DNA of 7,782 nucleotides from an uncultured Pirellulaceae bacterium (GTDB lineage Bacteria; Planctomycetota; Planctomycetia; Pirellulales; Pirellulaceae). The DNA is taken from contig CAMYNE010000079.1 in the NCBI GenBank assembly GCA_947259675.1, positions 1 to 7,782 on the forward strand. The letters run 5' to 3'. Of this stretch, positions 1 to 5,448 are shown one piece after another (within the stretch, counting starts at the first letter, position 1; each line of letters begins with the position of its first letter). Both the position numbers and the translations under genes were made by a program. The notes below the pieces were generated by a model, which was not told the origin of the DNA, made no database searches, and was given only the letters and a program-made list of their open reading frames with translations.

Positions 1-276
1 CAACGCCTCCAGGTACCCCATCCCAAGTCGTTCGCAACTGGCGAGATCATGCTCGTGCATTCGCAGGCTCTCTTCCCGCTGCTCAATCGCGTTCCTGTGA
101 TCCACGAGAATCTTGTGTAGACATGCCAACATTCTCTGAAGTTCTTCAAATTGAGACAGACCTTTTTCGAGTTGCTTGTCCCAGGATTTCAGGTCCTGTT
201 GCCACATCGAAAGGATGCTTTGCCAATTACGATGATCTTCATGCATCGTTGGTACAGCTATCAAGCGCTCAGACAT
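1..276 (-). CDS. Unrecognised coiled-coil-like protein, C-terminal part missing
   Basis: An open frame of 92 codons with no stop runs from an ATG at 276 off the left window edge, so only the N-terminal part is visible. The start is supported by GGAG (minus strand of 284-287) 7 nt upstream. The visible residues are strongly helical and charged. Tryptophans recur near residues 18, 25 and 33 (NWQSILSMW, then SWDKQLEK), and the spacing of L/I/M residues through the E/K/Q-rich stretch suggests an amphipathic helix or coiled coil. There is no signal peptide, membrane segment or recognisable motif. It starts 59 nt after the stop of the bactofilin-like gene on the same strand, with no convincing terminator between them, so co-transcription is plausible. 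I do not recognise the family and assign no function. Confidence 0.6.
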   Translation of the reverse strand, partial: MSERLIAVPTMHEDHRNWQSILSMWQQDLKSWDKQLEKGLSQFEELQRMLACLHKILVDHRNAIEQREESLRMHEHDLASCERLGMGYLEAL

Positions 277-335
277 GGGTTGTCTCCAAGCAGGTTCAAT
301 GATTTTCCGTGAAAGTCATGAGTATTTTCGATTGA

Positions 336-1640
336 TCAAGCCACATGTTGGATTGGGATCGTTTTGGGTTTTGAGTGTTCGGTTTTGGACTTGGTTAACA
401 GACAGATTGCCGCTGCGCCAATTCCGCACAAAGTGACGACAAGGCTGATGATGCCTCCGGCCATCGGAATGGCGCAGAGCGCGACAAACACCAGCAGGCC
501 AATCACGAGTGACAAGAGCTTTTTGTTGGGGTTCCACTCTTTACCACTGATCACCAGGTTGCCTGCCCATACACTGACGAGAACCTTGGCCACCCACGTC
601 GCAAAGACTGCAAATCCGACGATTAGGCCGCTCGTTGCAAATAAGCCGACAGCCAACCAGGCGGGCAACAGGCTTTCCAGCGAAACAAGCCCCAGAAGGA
701 TGGCGATCGCGATTGTGCCGACCAGGAGCAGAATCACTCCGACAAAAACTCCGACAATACTGAGCAGTCCCCAGCCTATACAAGCTAACGGTCGTTGCTG
801 TACGTTTTCAGATACCTTGCGCGTCCATGTAGGAAAAGCAAAAACGACGATCAATCCCACAACCAGTAGAGCCGCAAATTGCTTGACCGTTGAAATCACA
901 CGACTTGCAATCGTTGGAGGCTCGTCGACTGAACCCGTTGCCGGGTCAATCTGGTTGAAGTTCACGTTGCCGACGATGGAAGCACCCGGAGAAATACTGG
1001 CTTCTCTCACGGCTTCGTAATCGAGATCACCTTCAATTCGTGCAGTACTGTCAACGGTCAATCCACTCGGAACGATGGGTATGGGCGATTGAAAGAGCCA
1101 TGGTGGCGGCGGTGTATCGTTGCCATTGACAGCAAGATTTACGTTTCCGCCAAATTGACCCTTCAGTTCGCAGTTGGCTGTAGCGCTGTCTAAGTCACGA
1201 TCTACGTTACCGGCAAATATCGCCTGGTAACCGGCAAACTTGACGTCTCCGACCACATGACTTCCGCTGGCGCAGTCAAGGCTGAAACCTGCGGCAATAA
1301 GGTCGTCACCCACATCGGCCCGGGACTGCAGGGTCAACGTTTGGCCTGCAATTCTTACATCATCGAGAACTTTGCCGTTTAAGATCACGCTTTGCCCCGA
1401 AGCGATCAGATCTCCTTCAACAGTCCCGTTAACCACGACTTGTCTGCCAAACGCAATTAAGTCACCCTTGATGGTTCCGTCGACGGTCACCGTTTCCGCG
1501 AAAATGTATAGATCATCGTCAACGGTTTCATCGGCATCGATGGTTAAGTTTTGGTCGGTTCGAACATCCGCTCTAACCACGAGGGGACCGAACGAAAATG
1601 CAATGAGAATTACGGTGGTCAATCGCATTGTTTTGATCAT
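336..1640 (-). CDS. Exported bactofilin-like beta-solenoid protein with C-terminal membrane segments
   Basis: The 434-residue product has a signal peptide (hydrophobic core about residues 7-22, likely cleavage VRA-DV near 24/25). A short-period repeat typical of the polymer-forming bactofilin/DUF583 fold follows. Rungs of 17-19 residues run from about 32 to 139, for example VTVDGTIKGDLIAFGRQ (51-67) and VVVNGTVEGDLIASGQS (68-84). A proline-rich break (PPPP, 177-180) and a second short solenoid stretch (about 194-228) come next. About five hydrophobic segments then follow (about 254-270, 287-316, 326-350, 375-392, 394-415), with a hydrophilic Lys-rich tail. Classical bactofilins are cytosolic; this arrangement places the solenoid outside the inner membrane. 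The first ATG (MIKTM) is chosen because a near-perfect Shine-Dalgarno AGGAGGTG (minus strand of 1645-1652) lies 4 nt upstream; the next ATG, 12 nt further in, would be less well placed. A sigma-54-like promoter lies about 55 nt upstream. A role as envelope scaffold or membrane organiser is inference. Confidence 0.85.
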   Translation of the reverse strand: MIKTMRLTTVILIAFSFGPLVVRADVRTDQNLTIDADETVDDDLYIFAETVTVDGTIKGDLIAFGRQVVVNGTVEGDLIASGQSVILNGKVLDDVRIAGQTLTLQSRADVGDDLIAAGFSLDCASGSHVVGDVKFAGYQAIFAGNVDRDLDSATANCELKGQFGGNVNLAVNGNDTPPPPWLFQSPIPIVPSGLTVDSTARIEGDLDYEAVREASISPGASIVGNVNFNQIDPATGSVDEPPTIASRVISTVKQFAALLVVGLIVVFAFPTWTRKVSENVQQRPLACIGWGLLSIVGVFVGVILLLVGTIAIAILLGLVSLESLLPAWLAVGLFATSGLIVGFAVFATWVAKVLVSVWAGNLVISGKEWNPNKKLLSLVIGLLVFVALCAIPMAGGIISLVVTLCGIGAAAICLLTKSKTEHSKPKTIPIQHVA

Positions 1641-1671
1641 CGTTCACCTCCTTTGCTTGCCTCGGTTTTCT

Positions 1672-1697
1672 ACCGTCATTACGGTGGCAATTATTGC
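1672..1697. repeat. Two adjacent small palindromes at the predicted bactofilin-gene start site
   Basis: ACCGT-CATT-ACGGT (1672-1685) is a perfect 5-bp inverted repeat. GCAAT-T-ATTGC (1687-1697) is a second perfect one, one base away. The second overlaps the -12 element of the minus-strand sigma-54-like promoter. The first spans the predicted transcription start near 1684, so it could also form a short hairpin at the 5' end of the RNA. A repressor site or a 5' stem-loop would both fit. Such short palindromes also occur by chance. Confidence 0.3.
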
Positions 1698-1710
1698 AAA
1701 GGACGTGCCG
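1695..1710 (-). promoter_or_regulatory. Sigma-54 (RpoN) -24/-12 promoter match for the bactofilin-like gene
   Basis: Read on the minus strand from 1710 to 1695 the sequence is CGGCACG-TCCT-TTGCA. The sigma-54 consensus is TGGCACG-N4-TTGCW, so only the first base differs. The invariant GG (1709-1708) and GC (1697-1696) have the required 10-nt spacing. A start about 12 nt downstream (near 1684) would give a leader of about 44 nt ending in the strong ribosome binding site at 1645-1652. No competing sigma-70 promoter with proper spacing was found for this gene. Confidence 0.6.
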
Positions 1711-1713
1711 CAG

Positions 1714-1726
1714 TCAGATAGTCTGA
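1714..1726. promoter_or_regulatory. Palindromic operator-like site, copy 1 (TCAGATAGTCTGA)
   Basis: TCAGA-TAG-TCTGA is a perfect inverted repeat around a 3-bp centre at 1720. Its 11-bp core CAGATAGTCTG recurs exactly at 1841-1851, 126 bp away. It sits just upstream of the -24 element of the minus-strand sigma-54-like promoter and about 128 bp upstream of the predicted plus-strand start, a typical distance for a sigma-54 activator site. Binding by a dimeric regulator is inference. Confidence 0.45.
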
Positions 1727-1821
1727 TTTGTTCGTTACCCAGGGGTTGCGGGGTGTGCCCAATCGCTCGCTTGTGTGCCTGGCTGCGTTGGGGAACCGGC
1801 AATTCCGCGTGTTTGAGTAGA

Positions 1822-1837
1822 TGGCATAGCGGTTGCT
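1822..1837 (+). promoter_or_regulatory. Sigma-54 (RpoN) -24/-12 promoter match for the baeRF gene
   Basis: TGGCATA-GCGG-TTGCT matches TGGCACG-N4-TTGCW except for the last two bases of the first block. GG (1823-1824) and GC (1835-1836) are separated by exactly 10 nt. The predicted start near 1848 would give a leader of about 127 nt before the ATG at 1975. A TTGACA at 1837-1842 overlaps the end of this site, but no -10 box follows it at a suitable distance, so sigma-54 is the better reading. Confidence 0.5.
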
Positions 1838-1839
1838 TG

Positions 1840-1852
1840 ACAGATAGTCTGG
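1840..1852. promoter_or_regulatory. Palindromic operator-like site, copy 2 (CAGATAGTCTG core)
   Basis: CAGATAGTCTG at 1841-1851 repeats exactly the core of the palindrome at 1714-1726. Here the flanking bases (A and G) no longer pair. It lies immediately downstream of the -12 element of the plus-strand promoter and covers the predicted start. It is also about 162 bp upstream of the predicted minus-strand start. It could repress one promoter and activate the other. Confidence 0.45.
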
Positions 1853-1974
1853 ATCAATGCCAAAAAGCTGGAACAACAACAAAGGGAGACGTTTACGGCC
1901 CCGGCTGGATCCCTCATACCATATACTTGCCCTAAGGCCAATTATGACATCGATCGTATAACTGGAGACTTCCG

Positions 1975-3123
1975 ATGATTGATCGTATTAACAAGAATGA
2001 TCTTCTTGACCTCATTCAAAAACAGAACGGTCCCTGCGTTTCCATTTACCTTGGCACCGAGAAGTCGGGGCGAGAAATCTATAAACCGGCAACCAATCTA
2101 AAACACCTTGTCGGCGCAGCCCAGGAAAAAATCTCGGGTTATTGGATGAGCGAAAAAGACGCAAAGAAGTTTCTACAACCTGTCGTGGATGTAACAGATG
2201 ACAGTGAATTCTGGCAAAGGACCGATCAGGGACTTGCTTTGTTTCTCGGCTCGAACGGCCTGAAGTTTTGGCGAGTTGCCAAGGCGTTTACGGAACAAGT
2301 GTTTGTTTCTAATCGGTTTTTCGTCCGACCGATCCTCGCGTCAGCAACTTGCGACGATCAGTTTTACATTCTTTCGCTCAGCCAAAACAAAGCCGAACTG
2401 TTCAAAGCCAATCGAGCGGATATCGAAAAACTCGATGTGCCGGAAATGCCTGACAGTCTCGAAGCGGCAATGAAGATATCCTCGGTAGAGCGAGGTTCAC
2501 AGGTGCACACCGGTTCACGGGAACAAAAAGGCAAACAAGCCAGCGTCTTTCATGGGCACGGCGGAAAAACCGAGACTTCCAAGGAGGAAATTCGATATTA
2601 CTATCGGCAAGTCAATCACGCCGTTACGGAGTGCTTGTCAGGCAAACGGCAACCGATGGTCTTGGCTTGCGTAGCACAGCAAGCCGCCATTTATCGGGAA
2701 ATGAACACCTATCCTTACGTTCTCGAGCAAATTGCGGCTGGCGGAACCGATCAATTGACTGAACACGCGTTGCATGCTCGTGCGCTGCCTTGCATGACGC
2801 AGTTCATGAACATGGTGGTGGAATCGGCAATCGAATCGTATCGACAAATCGTCGACACAACCCGCACATTGTCAGAAACCAGTTCCATTCTCGCTGCTGC
2901 CCATCAAGGCCGGATCGCAACGCTTTTGATTGACGAAAATGCTTCGATCACAGGTGAGTTTAATCCGCATGACAACACGATTGATTACGATCAAACTGAA
3001 GTTGACAGAGATCTGATCGAAGACGCCCTTGCCCAAACGCTGTTATATCGAGGCGACGTGTTTGCGGTGAGCAGCAAACAGATGCCAGGCAAGGTATTGC
3101 TGGCTGCGACGCTACGGTATTAG
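1975..3123 (+). CDS. baeRF-family protein (bacterial eRF1/release-factor-like)
   Basis: The 382-residue product resembles the bacterial archaeo-eukaryotic release factor (baeRF) families, which share the eRF1/Pelota architecture and are thought to act at the ribosome in peptide release, rescue or stress response. Family-like features are QNGPCVSIYLGTEKSGRE near the N-terminus (17-34), the central YILSLSQNKAELFKANR (131-147) followed by PDSLEAAM (159-166), and FHGHGG (192-197). Further ones are an IRYYYRQVNHAV helix (206-217), IYREMNTYPYVLE (239-251), and a C-terminal GRIATLLIDENA (312-323) with LLYRGDVFAVSS (356-367). No GGQ peptidyl-hydrolysis tripeptide is present, so release activity cannot be assumed. 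There is no signal peptide or membrane segment, which implies a cytosolic protein. The start is supported by GGAG (1964-1967) 7 nt upstream. It is divergent from the bactofilin-like gene and convergent with the CHAD gene. I am sure of the superfamily, less so of the subfamily (family 3 or 7 type). Confidence 0.8.
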   Translation: MIDRINKNDLLDLIQKQNGPCVSIYLGTEKSGREIYKPATNLKHLVGAAQEKISGYWMSEKDAKKFLQPVVDVTDDSEFWQRTDQGLALFLGSNGLKFWRVAKAFTEQVFVSNRFFVRPILASATCDDQFYILSLSQNKAELFKANRADIEKLDVPEMPDSLEAAMKISSVERGSQVHTGSREQKGKQASVFHGHGGKTETSKEEIRYYYRQVNHAVTECLSGKRQPMVLACVAQQAAIYREMNTYPYVLEQIAAGGTDQLTEHALHARALPCMTQFMNMVVESAIESYRQIVDTTRTLSETSSILAAAHQGRIATLLIDENASITGEFNPHDNTIDYDQTEVDRDLIEDALAQTLLYRGDVFAVSSKQMPGKVLLAATLRY

Positions 3124-3151
3124 CGCATTTCAAAAATTGGTATTCAGCCTC

Positions 3152-3235
3152 TGTCATTCTGAAGGAGCTTGCGACTGAAGAATCTCTCGCTGGTTCACGG
3201 AGATCCTTCACCTCGTGCCTCGGTTCAGGATGACG
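3152..3235. repeat. 84-bp nested palindromic repeat, probably a dispersed element
   Basis: The outer arms TGTCATTCTGAA (3152-3163) and TTCAGGATGACG (3224-3235) pair at 10 of 12 positions. The inner arms GAAGAATCTCT (3177-3187) and GGAGATCCTTC (3199-3209) pair at 9 of 11 around an 11-nt loop. The pattern (TGTCATTCTGA..., GAATCTCTCGCTGG..., GAGATCCTTCA..., TTCAGGATGAC) matches, from memory, a palindromic intergenic repeat family found in many copies in diverse environmental bacteria. It lies between the convergent baeRF and CHAD genes. As RNA it would fold in either direction, but it lacks a T-tract, so any terminator role would not be of the classical kind. The rest of this gap (3236-3348) shows nothing I can name. 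Confidence 0.7.
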
Positions 3236-3348
3236 CAAGTGCAAATCCGTTTGGGAACTGCGCTAGCCGGGATTTCTCACGTACGCCGGAACAAAGTCGC
3301 GTATCTGCTTGCCCATTGAAACCGACTGAGTCTCACGAATCCAGCTGC

Positions 3349-4239
3349 TCAATCCAGCCGTTTCGTTGAGTTGCAACTAATTGTTTCAAATTGTTGTCGC
3401 ACTTTATTTGCGGTTTTTATTGTCCACCATTCCGCGAATCGTTGGATGGACGCATCGAGACAATCGCGTTCACGTTTCAGAACTCGCTCATCGACGTGAC
3501 GACCCTTCTTTGCCATGCGAATAAACCGCTCCAACGCGACGGCGCGATCGTTGATGTGCCCTAGTTCGTCTTGAAGCCGCTTGAATTGCGGCGATACATT
3601 CTTAAATGTCGTTGCCGGAAATGCCTTCTTCAGGATCTCCAACACGTATCGGAATTTCTTTGCGACGATGCGAAAACGATGAAGCTCACGCAAATCGGAT
3701 AAGTCCGCAGGTCGTTGGCTAAAAAACTGGGAGACGTAGATCGACAGTTTTTGGCGAGACCATTTTTCGAAACTTGGCTGAGCAGAGGTGTTGATTTGAT
3801 CAAGTGCTTTGAGCAACTTCCGGCAATCTTGTTGAAACTGTTTCTGGCAGCGGAGTCGCTGGTAGCTTTCAATAATGGGCTTCTGGGCTTTTTTGCGTTT
3901 TTTTTTCAGCCGTTTGACGAGCTGGCAATCCGACGAATTGGATTCGTGCCTTTCGATCAGCACATCCAAGTCCCGTGCCGTTGCGGAAACGCTGCGAATT
4001 TGATTGAGCTGGCGGGCAATTCGTTCCAATCGTCTTGCAGGAAGAAATTCGCGAAATACTTCAAGGGCTGCGATTGTGCGACGCGTCGAAATCCGTAACC
4101 GGTGAACATGCTCGATATCCTCAGCGGCAAATTCGGCTGCTAACCTTAATCTTCGTCGGACCTTGTCGAGATTCTGCGACAACAGAATCCCGGCCGCAAT
4201 TGCGACCGGCGTTTTGGGTTGTAGCTTTTGCTTTGCCAT
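3349..4239 (-). CDS. CHAD-domain protein (predicted polyphosphate-binding)
   Basis: The 296-residue product is a single CHAD (conserved histidine alpha-helical) domain with little else. The paired histidine helices that define the fold are visible: VHRLRISTRR (45-54) and LHRFRIVAKKFRYVLE (186-201). ATARDLDVLIE (86-96) and LQDELGHINDR (222-232) match the remaining conserved segments. The repeated His/Arg/Lys faces and a basic stretch KRLKKKRKKAQK (109-120) fit the known affinity of CHAD domains for polyphosphate. No CYTH/triphosphatase domain is fused. It is cytosolic by sequence. The ATG at 4239 follows an in-frame TGA 12 nt upstream, so no longer version exists. It lacks a close ribosome binding site: the nearest strong one (4278-4284) is 38 nt away. 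It follows the DUF2267 gene by 117 nt and may be the last member of that transcription unit or have its own promoter. Confidence 0.88.
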   Translation of the reverse strand: MAKQKLQPKTPVAIAAGILLSQNLDKVRRRLRLAAEFAAEDIEHVHRLRISTRRTIAALEVFREFLPARRLERIARQLNQIRSVSATARDLDVLIERHESNSSDCQLVKRLKKKRKKAQKPIIESYQRLRCQKQFQQDCRKLLKALDQINTSAQPSFEKWSRQKLSIYVSQFFSQRPADLSDLRELHRFRIVAKKFRYVLEILKKAFPATTFKNVSPQFKRLQDELGHINDRAVALERFIRMAKKGRHVDERVLKRERDCLDASIQRFAEWWTIKTANKVRQQFETISCNSTKRLD

Positions 4240-4277
4240 TTGATACGTTCATACTGCGCGAAAACACGGCGATGCTG

Positions 4278-4284
4278 ACCTCCT
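4278..4284 (-). promoter_or_regulatory. Displaced strong Shine-Dalgarno upstream of the CHAD gene
   Basis: On the minus strand this reads AGGAGGT, a perfect ribosome binding site, but it lies 38 nt before the CHAD ATG. A GTG at 4267-4265 lies 10 nt downstream of it. That GTG would open a 48-codon frame ending at 4121 that overlaps the start of CHAD out of frame. The site may serve a leader peptide, act as a standby site, or be a remnant. Confidence 0.4.
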
Positions 4285-4288
4285 CTCT

Positions 4289-4317
4289 ATTGTACGTGGT
4301 ATTAAAGGCTCCGTAAA
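4289..4317 (-). promoter_or_regulatory. Candidate sigma-70-type promoter for the CHAD gene
   Basis: On the minus strand TTTACG (4317-4312) and TACAAT (4294-4289) are separated by 17 nt, giving 4 of 6 and 5 of 6 matches to the -35 and -10 consensus. Transcription would begin near 4282, inside the displaced ribosome binding site, which weakens the case. Promoter strings of this quality occur by chance. Confidence 0.25.
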
Positions 4318-4356
4318 AAGCGGCGAACCAACCTGCAATAACGTGAGAACTACCGT

Positions 4357-4791
4357 CTAATCCCACAATTCGCGGAGTTTCTCGGGTAGCGAGTTGACCA
4401 CGTCCTTGATTTCGCCTTCTGAAACATGCCCGGAAATGACCTTCAAAACCGCTCGGGTGATGTCCTCGGGTTCGAGATATTCCGCGTAGTCGGCGATCGC
4501 AAAGCCGTCGTTGACGGTCCCGACAAACTCTTCGACCGTGTGCATTTCGTTCGGTTTGCCGGTTGGATTCCAGCCTTCAAAATAGATACCACGAACGAGC
4601 ATGGGCAGTTGTGCAGCCAGGTCGGTTGCTTCTTCGACAGTTAACCGATCTCGCAGGGTATGCAAAACGGCTCGCAGCGCTTTGTACGCGCGCTTCTGAT
4701 CATCCCAATTGAGCAACTCCATAATTTCATTGAGCCAGTCTTCGGTTTTCCTGATCGTATTTTGGAAAACGGGCAACGTCGTTGTACTCAT
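4357..4791 (-). CDS. DUF2267 family protein
   Basis: The 144-residue helical, acidic protein matches the DUF2267 family along its whole length. The hallmark segment is ALRAVLHTLRDRLTVEEATDL (38-58) followed by AAQLPMLVRGIYFEGWNP (59-76). The C-terminal helices (EDITRAVLKVISGHVSEGEI, 109-128, and SLPEKLRELWD, 134-144) also fit. The molecular function of this family is unknown. There is no signal peptide or membrane segment. AGGAG (minus strand of 4801-4805) lies 9 nt before the ATG and supports the start. It begins 48 nt after the stop of the CPKC-motif gene and precedes CHAD by 117 nt, all on one strand, so co-transcription is likely. Confidence 0.9.
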   Translation of the reverse strand: MSTTTLPVFQNTIRKTEDWLNEIMELLNWDDQKRAYKALRAVLHTLRDRLTVEEATDLAAQLPMLVRGIYFEGWNPTGKPNEMHTVEEFVGTVNDGFAIADYAEYLEPEDITRAVLKVISGHVSEGEIKDVVNSLPEKLRELWD

Positions 4792-4839
4792 TTTTTTTCG
4801 CTCCTGTGCACTTTGGCGAATCTCTTGTCGGTTCGCCGT

Positions 4840-5400
4840 TCAATTCTCTGAATTTGCTGTTGATGAGTCTTTCGCCGAAGCTACCAAACCGACGACGTAG
4901 TTTTTGCCATAGGTTTTGGCGCATTTTGGACACGTCGTATAGAAAAAGAAAGTATCGGCGGGTTTTTTTTCATCAAGGTTTCCCATTTTGGCCAGCTCTT
5001 TACACCACTTGCCAATGTCTTTGAAAGGACCTTCGAAAACTTTTGTATGGTAGTCGCCTGAAAGCCGCACCATTTCATGACCGGGGATGTCTTTCTTGAC
5101 TGCAAAGAAGTGCTCGGCAGACCAAAGTGACACGTCACGGCTGAGGACAATAAATTGATTTGGATCTTTGGCACCTGAATCCTCAACCGCTTTAAAAGTC
5201 TTCTTAAAGACGCTGCCGATATTGAGGGGCACATACATAATGCTTTTTGTTTTGGCCTTCAGAAACAGCTTGTCTCTGAAATGCAAGTCTCGATCATCCC
5301 ATTCTTCGGGATCAAAACGCGGACAACAATTAGTGGGATTGTCGCTCATATCATATTTTGGAAGTTCATTTTCTCTGAGTTCGACGGTTGTCACATTCAT
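4840..5400 (-). CDS. Conserved uncharacterised protein with CC and CPKC cysteine motifs
   Basis: The 186-residue cytosolic protein belongs to a conserved family of unknown function whose homologues are, as I recall, sometimes labelled 'hydrolase' without experimental support. Visible conserved blocks are CCPRFDPEEWDDRDLHFRDK (25-44), YVPLNIGSVFKKT (56-68), HEMVRLSGDYHTKVFEGPFK (108-127), and the C-terminal TTCPKCAKTYGKNYVV (155-170). Cys25, Cys26, Cys157 and Cys160 could together form a metal or redox site; this is inference. GGGAGA (minus strand of 5407-5412) lies 6 nt before the ATG at 5400 and supports it over the in-frame Met18. It lies 48 nt downstream of the flavoprotein gene and 48 nt upstream of DUF2267. 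Confidence 0.75.
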   Translation of the reverse strand: MNVTTVELRENELPKYDMSDNPTNCCPRFDPEEWDDRDLHFRDKLFLKAKTKSIMYVPLNIGSVFKKTFKAVEDSGAKDPNQFIVLSRDVSLWSAEHFFAVKKDIPGHEMVRLSGDYHTKVFEGPFKDIGKWCKELAKMGNLDEKKPADTFFFYTTCPKCAKTYGKNYVVGLVASAKDSSTANSEN

Positions 5401-5448
5401 CAGTATTCTCCCGAAAAGTTAGTAGCTTGTCGGCGATTCGACCTCGCG

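Noticed and set aside
299..319. Inverted repeat ATGATTTTC-CGT-GAAAGTCAT in the gap after the bactofilin-like gene
   Set aside because: In the minus-strand transcript it has a C-A mismatch, is A/T-rich, and lacks a following T-tract, so it is not a credible terminator.
364..1020. 218-codon plus-strand open frame
   Set aside because: It lies wholly opposite the bactofilin-like gene, its translation resembles no protein, and it has no ribosome binding site or domain. It is a shadow of the real gene.
1753..1779. Direct repeat GTGTGCC at 1753-1759 and 1773-1779 (20-bp period)
   Set aside because: Seven bases recurring twice in a GC-rich stretch is weak, and neither copy sits at a defined distance from a promoter.
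1837..1842. TTGACA as a sigma-70 -35 box for the baeRF gene
   Set aside because: No acceptable -10 hexamer lies 16-18 nt downstream (the positions read GCCAAA or CCAAAA). Later TATACT (1922) and TATAAC (1957) have no matching -35 at proper spacing. The sigma-54 reading is stronger.
3236..3348. Remaining gap between the repeat and the CHAD stop
   Set aside because: I looked for hairpins with T-tracts, small frames with ribosome binding sites and RNA gene features, and found nothing I could support.
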